Made by a program: the position numbers and the translations under genes | Assembly (NCBI RefSeq): GCF_958295425.1 | Contig: NC_081135.1 | Location: 27,982,433-28,046,432 of the forward strand | Direction: 5' to 3' | From: Solea solea | Taxonomy: Eukaryota; Chordata; Actinopteri; Pleuronectiformes; Soleidae | DNA length: 64,000 nucleotides | The notes under the pieces: model-generated | What the model was told of the DNA's origin: nothing | Seen by the model: the letters and a program-made list of their open reading frames with translations, nothing else | The model's database searches: none | Shown: in pieces, positions 51,059-61,204 of the stretch | How positions within the stretch are numbered: the stretch's first letter is position 1 | Layout of the letters: every line of letters begins with the position of its first letter

Positions 51059-51559
51059 CTGTGAGCAGGAAGAATAAGTTTGTTCCTTAAAAAAAAAAGT
51101 TGGTATCTTAAAGACTACATTAAAGGTTTGGAGATATAGAGACAAGACTTTGTAACGCTGAATCTGCCTTTAAACATTTAACAGTGAAAAACATTCAATA
51201 GTATTGACATGGGTTAGGGTTATTGATCGTAACAGTGTGTTAATATAGCACAGCGGCCATGTCAACTTGTTTAATTTTGCTTTGTCTAACTATTTTGATA
51301 ATGGGTTGATTGGTTCGCATGTTTCTTTATCTTTAATGTGGATATTTCCTCATTTCCTTGCTCCATATAACAATGAAATAATTGAAACCAAAATAACTGA
51401 GAATATCATTCAGACATTTGAGAAACTGCAAACATATAACATTTTATGGACCAAATATGAAAATGAGTCTAATAAAATTTTGTTGCAGCCCTATTTACAC
51501 TGCCATGGCAACCAATTCATATAAGACACAATTGAACAGACATTAAGAATATTCCAGTC

Positions 51560-51845
51560 ACTGCTGCCTCAAATATTTATTTATAATGGTGAAATATGGA
51601 CAACAATGAGGCAAGGTTAATATTGAGCTAACAATTAAGCCAACACTGAGACACAGTTCAGATTATATTGAGGCAAATCTGAAATACATCAAATTGGCAA
51701 ACATTAAGCCCAAATTGTGCCAACAATGAAACACAGCTTGAGCTAAGGCTGAAATTGAAATAATTAAGCGAACATTAAGGCAGTATTAAGCTGACAATTA
51801 ACCACAGCGTGGCTAACATTGAGCTAAGGCTAATTTTGAGCATAT
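51560..51845. repeat. cryptic tandem repeat of AACATTGAGCTAAGGC-like units
   Basis: Many diverged copies of TTGAGCTAA, ACATTAAGCCA, ACAATTAAGC and CAACAATGA steps recur every 12-25 bases. It directly adjoins the CpG-rich promoter. Confidence 0.5.
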
Positions 51846-51849
51846 CGAA

Positions 51850-51990
51850 AAAGCCACCTCGAACCTCCTTGCCTGCACGCGACCAACTTTTCGGCGTCTG
51901 ACGTCACGCCGCGGTAGTCCTGTTTCCTTTTTCAAAAATTCCCTCTTTCAGGGACAGTTGAATTAAACAGCGCCACCTAGTTCCCGTCTT
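51850..51990 (-). promoter_or_regulatory. CpG-rich putative promoter with consensus CRE
   Basis: A short CpG-dense block in AT-rich surroundings contains the palindromic cAMP response element TGACGTCA at 51899-51906, next to GCCGCGG. The minus-strand unnamed gene starts just downstream, so I infer its promoter. A plus-strand transcript is not excluded, but no plus-strand gene follows. Confidence 0.45.
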
Positions 51991-51999
51991 GTTATAATT

Positions 52000-53580
52000 T
52001 TCTCGCTCGTGTATGCATTGAACCGACGTTGTCTGTTGTCTGCTGTAAACACCTGCGTGATTTAATTACAGCAAAGAAAATGCTAGTTCGTTTGACACTT
52101 AACTACATGTTGGTATGGTGGCCCTGAATGTGAAATGAACATTTCGCGGATTATGGAAAAGGTTGTGACCAAATTATTAAATGATTGGAACATGGGCTAA
52201 CAGATCAAAACACTTACAACACTACAAAACATATTTATGTATCATTTTTCGCATATAGCTGAACACTGTTTTATTTTACCTTTATGTTACCAGGCAGTCC
52301 CTTGAGATTTGAGGGAGACCTGGCCAAATGGCACACTGGTACAACTGGTAGTTAAGAGAGATTTTTTTTCATTTAGGTGGAGGCTTCAAATAAGTCCAAT
52401 GCTACAAAATGCTTTGCAATATTTTTGGTTTTATTATTATTATTTAAATAAGCACATCTGACTAAAACGCCAGAATCAACCAACCTTATTAACACAAAGG
52501 ACAAACATAGCTCACATAAAAACTATACTCCGTGTCAGAAATATCTAATTATGTTACATCTTTACATTCATACACATACACTCATTGACAGTTATGACCA
52601 TTCTACATAGGATTCCTCACACACACCATCACTTATGCCATATACACAGTTGCACACACACACACACACATTTAAAGCCACAGGTTTCTTCCTCCTAAGT
52701 CTGTCAGTGTGTATGAATGATTAGTTAACTATGCTTCCTGTCAAGGATTTAGACATACAGGGAATAAATAAATGTTGGCACCAGAATACACTTTATGCTT
52801 GCGTGAATGTAAAAGTAGTGGTTTGTTCTTGCCACGTTTCATCAATATGAGGAAACCTGTTTTCTAATCACAGCAGTGGGATGCACATATTCATATTTTC
52901 AGCATCAAACATGATACATTTCTTTTGCATGTTCTGATCATTTTGGTACAGATTACATGTAGTTTACAATGCTGCTGTTTCGTATCAAATCAAAAAGGTC
53001 TTTTTTTATCACATACCACATGAGCACAGTATTTACCTGCAGTTCCAATTTACTGCAGTTTCCTAAACAACAGAGTTTTTTTAAGATTTCAGCAAAACAC
53101 CCATGCCCAGATTTACACATTAGTGGCACAACACTGGAGTTAACACATAACACTGAAATACCATTTTGGGCAGAAGTGAGAAGCCATGTGTTGTGTTTAC
53201 AAATAGCTTTTTTGATGTGAATAACAAAATGAGAATCAAGAATGTATCAATGAATTTGGTCAATGGGATAATTACAAAGAAACAGCCACTAGTTCACTAT
53301 TTACTGGGCAAGAAAACAGCAGCAGTGTCAAGTACAGGCAAGTTGATGTAAGTGAGGTAAAACATGCAAAAAAATGTTCACACAGTCACATAAGTACACA
53401 GAAATGTGTACTTCCATACTATGCACACACAGGAACACACATTCATTTTCACAAGTAATGCACAACCCTGAATGGTCACAGTCAAAATGGTTTTCAAAAT
53501 ATTAAGATTCATATGAGGCCAAAGGAGCATTGGGAAAACCATCATGAACTGTCATACCTGTTAGTATGGGAGATGAAAAA
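52000..53580. other. region between the CpG promoter and the heg1 stop codon
   Basis: AT-rich, with a short (CA)n near 52648-52670. The upper part is probably heg1 3' untranslated region. No coding exon is supported. Confidence 0.45.
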
Positions 53581-53582
53581 TG

Positions 53583-53613
53583 TGTGAGTGTGAGTGTGAG
53601 TGTGAGTGAGAGT
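53583..53613. repeat. (TGTGAG)n short tandem repeat
   Basis: About four to five GTGTGA units in the presumed heg1 3' untranslated region, just past the stop codon. Confidence 0.75.
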
Positions 53614-53633
53614 GTATTTTCAAGGTGGAGCAG

Positions 53634-53777
53634 TTAAAAGTAGTCTCGTCTTCGTGAATCGTCACTGACGAAGGAGGGGTTCCACTGGGCAGGGTAGATG
53701 CATGAGTGGCGAGAGCCCGGCAGACCCGGGAACGGATACAGGCCGTTTCTCTCCAGGTCTGAGTTACGCAGCGCAGG
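53634..53777 (-). CDS. heg1: heg1 last exon: KRIT1-binding C terminus
   Basis: Codes PALRNSDLERNGLYPF, then PGLPGSRHSC, WNPSFVSDDSRRRDYF and TAA at 53634-53636. The C-terminal Tyr-Phe pair is the known KRIT1 FERM-binding element. Acceptor cttccctcag. Confidence 0.95.
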   Translation of the reverse strand, partial: PALRNSDLERNGLYPFPGLPGSRHSCIYPAQWNPSFVSDDSRRRDYF

Positions 53778-56700
53778 CTGAGGGAAGAAGCACAAAAGGA
53801 ATGTCAGTTTCCAAATCTAGTAAAGTGATGCATCAGCTTTGTCCAAAATCCACTGTAATAAAATGTGTGCAATTTGTCTCCTCACAGAGTAGTAAATGTC
53901 GGTCATCTGCAGCAGGTTCTTGGTGCTGCCGTTCTCTTGCATCTCTATGGTCTCTCTGCCCCACTCCGTGGATATGCGGTTATTTTTGGGGAAGTCTGCA
54001 TACGGTGACATCTGCAGGTCTCCACTCTTGAAGATGATCTTGTTGATGTCATTCTTGTCTTTTCTGAGAGATCAAATTATGGAAAAAGAAATATGAAACA
54101 TTTGCCACAATTCACAAAAACAGTTATTAAAACTGTCATCAAGCCATCCAAAATGAGACAATGCTGTTTTTTTTTTAATATAATTGTAATGTAATTTAAC
54201 ATATCATATATTTGTGTATTTTTCACAAGAAAGGTGTTAAATACTCAGAAGTTACTTACTTGCAGCAGGTGACAATGAGAGCGATAATAAGGATGAGGAG
54301 CAGAGCGCCCCCTGCAGGTGACACTACAACTGCAATCAGCTTGTAAACTGCAACAAAAATATTTAACCCAATGACTCAACAATCTTCCATTGAACACCAT
54401 CAATACTGGTCAATTTAGTTTTTCTGGGTTTTTTTTACACACTTACAATTTCCACAGTTGAATCCTCCAAATCCAAACATGCATCTGAAAGCAGAGACAG
54501 AATCTTAAATCTCACAATATTACCACATTGATGTAATGAGTGGTAAGAATAAATAATAATAAATAATCAAGCTGAACTTACGGGACACAGGTGCCATTAA
54601 CCAGCTTGGAGCCATCTCCACATTCTGAAACAAAACATTTTGTTAATTAAACAAATAGACAAATAAACAAACAAACTTTTAGTCATTTCCACATTTTACT
54701 AAGTAACTGGATGGTTCAGATTAACCAGCAGAAACAGAGAGAAAGAGCTGACCTAGGCAGGACAAGTCATCGGGATTGTGCTTGTAGTATCCCTGAAAAC
54801 ACTGGCAGTAGGCTGTTCCGCCGCTGTCTGTGCAGGTGGAACGCTCGGCATCGCACTGAGCCTTCTGAGCCACACACAGACTCTCCACTGGAACACAGTG
54901 CAAACACAAGTCAGTCGAGAGTGCAATGACACAGGACGTCCAAGAAACACCAGGTATTAACTTGTCTGTTTCTCTGTGTTTCAATATCAGGTATCTACCA
55001 AAACCACCCCTACATAAAACTACAACTGACTGCCCTCTAGTGGCTACACATATATCATTTAGGCAAAGACAAATGCATTTGCTATACACTGAGGTCATTC
55101 CATGTGCTTTACAGAAATAAAACAGCACAATGGAACACACATACAAATTAAACTTTAAAGAGCGGAAGCACAACTTAAATCTCTAAAGTATGGTTTCAAA
55201 CAAATATAATTTGAAGCAAGGCAACAGGATCAAAGTTAAAAACAAGGACTGGTGCACTAGTTAAATTCAAGATTGAGAGTAAAAAGAAAAGAATTCATTT
55301 AAATTTACTTTCATAGTGGACCTTAACCACTTTTACGTTAGTTGAAAACAGTGCATGACCATGTTGTCTGCAGCTGTTCCATTTACCGTGATAAGTGAGC
55401 TGGTGGTGCAGGACCACGCGACAGTGGGTCGTCGAGGAACTGCAGTTGCTGAGCGACATCTGGATGCTGTTGAAGACCTCGGTGCTCGTCACGTCAGTGG
55501 AGATGGAAAACATGCTGACGGCTGAGATTCGGACGCCGTCCTCCTCTCTGCGGGGGGGAAGGAGTTTAGAGGTCAATGCAGATGTCGACACAGTGCGGTG
55601 CCATTTATCAGAAACGGATTCCGAATACTTGTACATTTTGGATGCTTCAGAAACCAAATAGCACTTTGTGTGATTTGGAAGCTGCATCGAGAATCAGAAA
55701 GGTGACAGTGATTGCAGGAACTCACTTCTTATTCAGGGTTGAGCGGCTGTAACCTCGAAGGACAGACAATGAAGCGTTGAGCTGCAGTGGAGACAGTACG
55801 ACAGTGTGTGTCAGTAACACATGTTTAAAAATACATGTTAGAAATGCTTTCTGACAGATGAGCAGAGGAGGCCCCTCTCACCAGCTGAATAATCTCTCTC
55901 TGGATCTCATGCATGGTGACACTCTTGAAGATAACGGGGTCCTGTGGTTGTCTGTTCACACTGAACGTTCCCAGAAATGTCTTTGCTATGGCGTGAACGG
56001 GGGGAAACAATAAACGGCCTTTGAGAAAGCAACCCAACAAGAAAAACAATAATCAGTATGTATAGATACAGTATATATGCACATACCTCTGGTGCAGAGG
56101 CGTCCATCCTCGAGGTCAAAGCCGAGTGGACATTCACAGCTGAAGGAGCCTCGTGTGTTCACACACCTGGACCCGAGTGGGCAGGGATTCCTCTGACATT
56201 CATTCACATCTGAAAACCCAGGACACAAAGGTATTACCATATATAAAAAAGGTTTAAATAGAGAGAAGAGAAGACAAGAGAAGACAAGAGAAGAGAAGAG
56301 AAGCTCACCTTGGTTGCAGGTTGGTCCTGTCCATGCCTGCTGACAGTGACATGTGTACTGGTGCCTTTTATAGCTCACACACATCCCTCCGTTCATACAG
56401 GGGTTTGACACACACAAGTTTCCTGCAGTTGAAACAAAACAGTGGCATTTTGACATGACATTCGTGAAACTTATCCTCTGCAAACATTTCTCTGCAACCT
56501 TCATTGTGTTTATCAGGTGAATTTGATTCACAGAACCTGGAAAGAATAAAATAATCCGCTCCAAAGTCATTGGTAAATTTAGAGCACATTAGAGGATTTT
56601 CCCACACAGAGATCACAAGAAAATCTTTACAAAACCTCAACTCTTTGTAGTTCAATCATGAAATGATGTCAATAAATGGAAGCTGTGAAAACTCCCACAG

Positions 56701-59700
56701 TGCTAACCTCGAATTTCATCATTATGCAAGAAATCATTTAAAAGACATAATCTGGCGGAATTATTTGAGAGTTACCCAGACCTTTTTTCCTCATAACTGC
56801 ACACTGCACATTTTGTATATTTACATTCAGCAAGACAACAATTTTGAGAAGCTGTGTTCACCTCATACTTCACGTAAAACAACAACATCTGCTGTGGAAA
56901 AATTGTGAAGCATTAACGGCAACTTTCGGCACAGCTCTTACTTCCTGCAGTAAAAGAAGGGTATGAACTCACTTGCAGGTGGCGGTGTCTTCGTGGGTGG
57001 GGTGACAGTGGGTGACGTTGTCGCCAACAGTTCTGTGGTTGTCTGTTTCCCAGTGGTACGCCTCTGAGCCTCTGTACTCCTGGTTGGGGTGCTGCGGGTG
57101 GAGGTGGTGATGATCTGCTGGCTATGAGAGGTGGTGGCACCCACTGTGCCTGTTTCTACCTGCAGGGTGGTAGGGTAAGTGGAGTCAGCTTTTCCAGTTG
57201 AGGGCCCCACTGTTGGAATTGGTGACACAGGCTGAGTTGGGTGTACTGCAGAAGTCTGCAGGGCCGGGGTGGAGGCTGTCGTGGAGGACGTAGTGGCCTC
57301 GGTGTGTAATTCTGGAGCTGAGCCGCTAGCGGTGCTGCTGAAACTAGAGGATGAGGTTGCAGACAGAGGAGTGGTGGTGGTGGTGGTGGTGGAGGAGGAG
57401 GAGGAGGAGGAGGAGGAGGCAGTGGCTTTGAAAGTATCCACTTCTGTTACTTGTGGTCTGTGAAAGACAGAATAAAAGCTTAGACTCTCACCTGCTCCTG
57501 ACAAGTAAAATTCCAGGTCCAGTGTGAGACATTTAGGATGGTTTAAACTGACTACGCTCATAATATACTACTATATATAATCACTTGTATTGTTTATTGT
57601 AAATTCCTAGCCTTAGAATAACGGTGTGTTCTATTTACATCGGAGGTCGGAACCGATCACTTCCAAGTTGACCTTGTTTCATTTAAGAAGTGGGAAAAAA
57701 CATGGATGCAAACTTATCCTGTGCTAATCAGTGTTAGCAATACCAGTCAATAAGAACACTCGCTCTACATGATGTTTATGACTGATTTACAGTGAAACAA
57801 ATAACAGTAAAAGTAGCAGTGTTTCTTTTTTGCTCAGACTTTCGGACATGGAATTTCAAGTTCCGACTACAACTGGAATGCATCATAAAACTTTTATGCT
57901 GCTTTACTCATTTTGATCTTTTAGTATTATTGTTGTTGTTGTACTTTTTATTCCTTGTTAATTGTGTTTGTTTGTTTCTTGTCATCTTGTTTGGCTTTCA
58001 TTAATATTTTCTGTGAAAATAGAGTTACTATTATCACTGTGGGAAAGGGCTTTGCTTTACAAATGCTACCATCTTGTGCCGCCATGTTTCTAGGCAGCCT
58101 GAACAGACACACAAGCCAATGTTTCACTTTTTTTTTTAGCATAAGCTTACTACGATCTTTCTTTTATGTGAAGGTCAACGTAGTTTCCTGACACTCTTTG
58201 GAATTGGAAGAAGAGTGAATGGAGGAGTCCTCCATTTGTCGCACTCTGCAGACACACTGGACCTTTCAAAACCATTAATCCATTAATCCATTAAAAGTCC
58301 TAGTGCTGTTTAATCTACATCAGCATTCAAGGAAGTTGGAACCAAGCAACCAGTCATCACATCACCTAAAAGTATCACAACTCCCATTTTGGAGCCTCAG
58401 AATTGTAATTTAGCTGGTGCTATGATGAAGTTTCGCAACCAGACGATCAGAGGCATCACCTTCTAATAGGCTTCTATTGGAAAGTAATAGTCAATCACAC
58501 TGGAGGCGTGTCATGTGCGCTGTGCTTTAGTGTCTATTTTCCTACACATAGGAACATCATGTTCTATTCAGATAGAGCTCAAACTACAGATTGAGATCAT
58601 TCACTCCTCAGGAAGATAATACTGACATTATAAATTAAGTGAGAAGGCTCATTTTCCCACACTTCCATTCGAAAGGATTTATTTTTGCAACTATCTGCCC
58701 CCTGGTGGTTATTCTATATACTGTTCTTTCCTGACTGACAAGGAAACTGGAAAAATGTCTTTATTACAGTTGTATGACAAATAATGCAACATACCTCTCT
58801 GTTACAGGGACAGGAGTGGTGGAACGGAAGGTCTCAGTAACCACTGTTGAAGGGCCAGTCAGAGAGCCGTCCATTTCAGAAGTATTGATACTGACTGTAG
58901 GGGGTGCTGTGGTCAGACCCAAGTCCATGCTGTGCCCCTCTGTGCCCTCCTGGTTCTGAGTGCTGGGGCTGTGGTCTGCAGTGGAGGACTCAGTGGAGGT
59001 CATGACGTAAGAGTCTGACTCCAGGTCAGTCCCTGAGGTGTCGGTGGGAGCTCGTGAAGGTGAGGTAACAGGAGGTGGGGATGAAACTGACATGTCAGAT
59101 TGGTCGGTGCTGAGCTCGCTCACTGTGAGAGGTGGCGTTGACTCGGATGACTCTTCCGATGCTGAGGTTTGCTGATGCCGTGTGGCGTTAGGGGGCTCAG
59201 TTAAACTTGGGGTTCCAGTCTCGGAAAACATCCCCTTAAAAGACTGGGTCAAGTGTTGGTCTGTTGTGTCCCTGCTGTCACTTCTAGGGGACGGGTGGGT
59301 GTAGTCCTCAGTCTCCGTAGACCTGGCGGGAATAACCCCGGTAGAGGGAGGCTGATGAGATTTGGAGTCATCAGTAAATGCGGACGAGGTGCTGTTGCCA
59401 GAGGACGAGGTCACAGACAGCAGAGTCCTCTCCCCTGCGCGACTAATGGCAGTGGAAGTGTAGATGCTGTCGGTGTGAATGACCGTCTGTGACGCCAAGG
59501 CTGTGGTGTCCCTCTGCCACAGAGTGCTGCCTGAGTTGTCCTGGGGTTGGCTGGTGTCTTCTGTCTGTCCTCTGGACTTCCAGGACACAACGCGGGAGAC
59601 GTCTGGTGTCTGGTCTGTATTAACAAAGTCCTGGCTGCTGCTGCTACTGATGCTACTGCTGCTGCTACTGCTGCTACTACTACTGATGCTGCTGCTGCTG

Positions 59701-60013
59701 CTGCTACTACTACTGATGCTGCTGCCGCTGCTGCTACTGATGCTACTACTACTGATGCTGCTGCTGCTGCTGCTGCTGCTGCTACTACTACTGATGCTGC
59801 TGCTGCTGCTGCTACTACTACTGATGCTGCTGCTGCTGCTGCTACTACTGATACTACTACTACTGATGCTGCTGCTGCTCCCACTGCTGCTGCTGCTGCT
59901 GCTGGCCTCAGTGGTGGCAACGACAAGGGTGGAGGTCAGTGGCTCAGGAGACAGACTGCTGGTCGCCAGTGAGCTGCTGCTCGTTTCTGTGAAGGTCTGT
60001 GTCCGCTCACCGT
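53634..60013 (-). CDS. heg1: heg1, Heart of glass (HEG homolog 1), 5' end not found
   Basis: Type I membrane receptor of endothelium and endocardium. Its cytoplasmic tail binds the FERM domain of KRIT1/CCM1 and places the CCM complex at cell junctions. Thirteen exons join in phase: 58795-60013, 56973-57457, 56309-56422, 56087-56209, 55882-55985, 55726-55781, 55387-55547, 54753-54887, 54582-54624, 54447-54484, 54260-54347, 53886-54063 and 53634-53777, giving 961 visible residues. Order: Ser/Thr mucin-like region (1-567), EGF (568-605), calcium-binding EGF (606-646), SEA-like module (647-753), third EGF (754-798), Cys-rich stretch (799-825), transmembrane helix (about 828-853), tail (854-961). 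ENGSTKNLLQMTDIYYS and the SDDSRRRDYF end are HEG1 hallmarks, and Tyr-Phe is the KRIT1 contact. The first visible exon starts mid-codon, so a signal-peptide exon lies upstream, possibly beyond 64 kb. Zebrafish Heg is about the same length as this piece. Confidence 0.93.
53886..54063 (-). CDS. heg1: heg1 exon: proximal cytoplasmic tail
   Basis: Codes KDKNDINKIIFKSGDLQM, SPYADFPKNN, WGRETIEMQENGSTKNLL and ends QMTDIYYS. Nearly identical to the vertebrate HEG1 tail, showing strong constraint. Acceptor tctctcag, donor CTCT|gtgagg. Confidence 0.95.
54260..54347 (-). CDS. heg1: heg1 exon: transmembrane helix
   Basis: Codes YKLIAVVVSPAGGALLLI and then LIIALIVTCC, a single hydrophobic span with a Gly-rich start, followed by the Lys-rich stop-transfer of the next exon. 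Confidence 0.92.
54447..54484 (-). CDS. heg1: heg1 exon: Cys-rich juxtamembrane, part 2
   Basis: Thirty-eight bp coding CMFGFGGFNCGN, matching CPFGLGGLNCGN of HEG1. Acceptor ctgctttcag, donor AAATT|gtaagt. Confidence 0.9.
54582..54624 (-). CDS. heg1: heg1 exon: Cys-rich juxtamembrane, part 1
   Basis: Short exon coding ECGDGSKLVNGTCVP, matching CEDGYRL.N.TC of HEG1. Contains the sequon NGT. Acceptor ttttgtttcag, donor TCCC|gtaagt. Confidence 0.9.
54753..54887 (-). CDS. heg1: heg1 exon: third EGF-like domain
   Basis: LCVAQKAQCDAERSTCTD, then AYCQCFQGYYKHNPDDLSCL, matching the LCKRKSPECDKDTSICTD..ALCQCKSGYF pattern of HEG1. Donor CCTAG|gtcagc. Confidence 0.92.
   Translation of the reverse strand, partial: WRVCVWLRRLSAMPSVPPAQTAAEQPTASVFRDTTSTIPMTCPA
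55387..55547 (-). CDS. heg1: heg1 exon: SEA-like module, part 3
   Basis: Codes VRISAVSMFSISTDVTSTEV, then an amphipathic helix (FNSIQMSLSNC) and CRVVLHHQLTYH. It matches the SLQTTFSLASNVT segment of HEG1. Acceptor cccccgcag, donor TCACG|gtaaat. Confidence 0.85.
55726..55781 (-). CDS. heg1: heg1 exon: SEA-like module, part 2
   Basis: Small exon coding LNASLSVLRGYSRSTLNK, phase 0 in and two bases out, acceptor ctccactgcag, donor AAGAA|gtgagt. Confidence 0.82.
55882..55985 (-). CDS. heg1: heg1 exon: SEA-like module, part 1
   Basis: Codes AKTFLGTFSVNRQPQDPVIF then KSVTMHEIQREIIQL, corresponding to the RTFVTEF.LKRTFLN start of the extracellular module between EGF2 and EGF3 in HEG1. The acceptor ccatag is rather weak, but its phase fits both sides. 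Confidence 0.82.
56087..56209 (-). CDS. heg1: heg1 exon: calcium-binding EGF domain
   Basis: Begins DVNECQRNPC (the D-[VI]-[ND]-E-C calcium-binding signature), then CVNTRGSFSCECPLGF with the aromatic residue needed for the cbEGF consensus, and ends GRLCTR. Acceptor gggttttcag, donor AGAG|gtatgt. Confidence 0.93.
56255..56304. repeat. purine-rich (GAGAA)n/(GACAA)n run in a heg1 intron
   Basis: GAGAAGAGAAGACAAGAGAA-type pentamers fill most of the short intron between the two EGF exons, up to the donor. Confidence 0.75.
56309..56422 (-). CDS. heg1: heg1 exon: first EGF domain
   Basis: Six-cysteine EGF module: LCVSNPCMNGGMCVS, then YTCHCQQAWTGPTC, ending NQ. The composition and CXC..GW.G..C ending are diagnostic. 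Acceptor caactgcag, donor CCAAG|gtgagc. Confidence 0.92.
56973..57457 (-). CDS. heg1: heg1 mucin-like exon B
   Basis: Continues the Ser/Thr-rich stalk from PQVTEVDTFK. It contains runs of eight or more Ser and of Thr (from GGA/GGT-type repeats on the plus strand, 57375-57420) and ends KTPPPA. Acceptor gtctttcacag, donor CTGCAA|gtgagt. Confidence 0.86.
57375..57420. repeat. coding (GGT)n(GGA)n run, Thr and Ser codons of heg1
   Basis: On the plus strand a GTG/GGT run is followed by a GGA run. On the minus strand these code Ser (TCC) then Thr (ACC) runs in the mucin-like stalk. Confidence 0.85.
58795..60013 (-). CDS. heg1: heg1 mucin-like exon A (with poly-Ser block)
   Basis: A 1219-bp exon, open throughout, coding about 405 residues rich in Ser, Thr and Pro, typical of the O-glycosylated stalk of HEG1. 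A block of near-continuous Ser with interspersed Ile (plus-strand 59637-59926) is written with mixed AGC/AGT codons and ATC/ATT. Acceptor ttttcccacag, donor GAGAG|gtatgt. Confidence 0.88.
59637..59926. repeat. coding CTG/CTA trinucleotide block, poly-Ser of heg1
   Basis: An imperfect trinucleotide array of CTG, CTA and GAT/GAG codon complements. On the coding strand it gives nearly all Ser with isolated Ile and Gly, in sub-blocks of about 9 codons that recur. Plus-strand frames here are poly-Leu or poly-Ala artefacts. Confidence 0.9.
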
Positions 60014-61204
60014 CTGTGGGAAAAGACAACAAAAGTTGTAAATTAAAGATTTGTGACAAACTCTACAGTCTGTTTATACTACAGTATTTCAAAGGCTTAG
60101 TTAGGCCTAGTTCAGTTAACCGATTACTTACAAGTAAAAAAGGATTTAAAAAAACAAAAAATTCACTGGTTCACTAAAATGAAACCATAAACTTGTTTTT
60201 GTCTTGCCTTCCTCTGCATTAAGGTCAGCAGGTCAATGCTTGTACAGATCATCAACCACATTTGACATGTCGTTTGTCTAACAATGCATATTTAATGTGC
60301 TTCAAATTACAACTGTTAACTGTTCCAGTCGCATACGCTGTGGCCACCAGAGGGTGCTCACCATGCAGCCTGCAGAGACAGAGGGAGAGATAGACGCTGT
60401 CAAGGGCTGGAGCTGCTGCAACAGGGGCAATCATTTTGGGTGGAGAACAACTGGCAGCCGAGCTGGTTTGCTCTAACAAAGGCTTTAAGTCCTAAATATG
60501 GTGGTGACAGTCTCCGCAGGGACTCAGCCGTTTCCTTCCTAAAGCTGAGTGAGCACAAGGCACCAGCAGAAAGCTGTCACCATGGATCTGGGCGTGTGTT
60601 CATTGTCTGTTTTTATTAAGTCATACTTACAACAACCCAGAGGTGAAATGTGAAGAAAGGAAGGATGTTTTGGAGTTGAGATTGTTGCTTTAGAGTTTTA
60701 TATATATTTAACCTTGAATGCCCTGAGAATGTGTTCTTAACTCATTACTTTAAAGCTGCATCAAATTATTATTATTTGTTCACTTCAGGCAGAGAGAAAG
60801 AAACTAAAATCACTACTTATCATATTATATGGGATAACATTACCTTCATGTTCATGTGACTAACTTAAGTCACATATTAACAACATTTTGGTCTCAACCA
60901 AACCGCTGGAATGTGTTTTAGAAGTAAATCAAGAAGCAGATTTTAAGACTCGATATTGAGAACATCTGGTGATATAATGGGATCATTAAGTGGACATGAG
61001 GATAAAGAACGCACAAGTGTGTTTTGAGGTCTGTCTCTGACCTAAAGCTTTTTCTCGGTCGGTCCGAGTGAGTGATAAATCATAAACAAAAAAGTATCTC
61101 TGTACAATTTCCGTAAAAAATATACACTATATCTACGCTCTCCAGCCACTTGCAAATATGTAATCAGCAAATTACATGGTAGCAACTGCATGCATTCACG
61201 AGGT

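Noticed and set aside
53634..60013. muc13 as the identity of the mucin/EGF/SEA gene
   Set aside because: The EGF-SEA-EGF-transmembrane layout resembles MUC13, but the cytoplasmic tail (ENGSTKNLLQMTDIYYS, ending RRRDYF) and the DVNEC calcium-binding EGF are those of HEG1.
59411..60177. Poly-Ala and poly-Leu frames over the heg1 stalk exon
   Set aside because: They are other-frame readings of the trinucleotide array. The Ser frame is continuous with the flanking heg1 exons.
60361..60480. Possible heg1 5' exon beginning MIAPVAAAPALDSVYLSLCL
   Set aside because: It ends in a good donor CATG|gtgagc in the right phase, but the peptide is not a convincing signal sequence and no upstream promoter context is visible.
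60580..60640. Plus-strand CACCATGGATCTGGGCGTG start
   Set aside because: Good Kozak context, but the frame closes within a short distance and no following exon was recognised.
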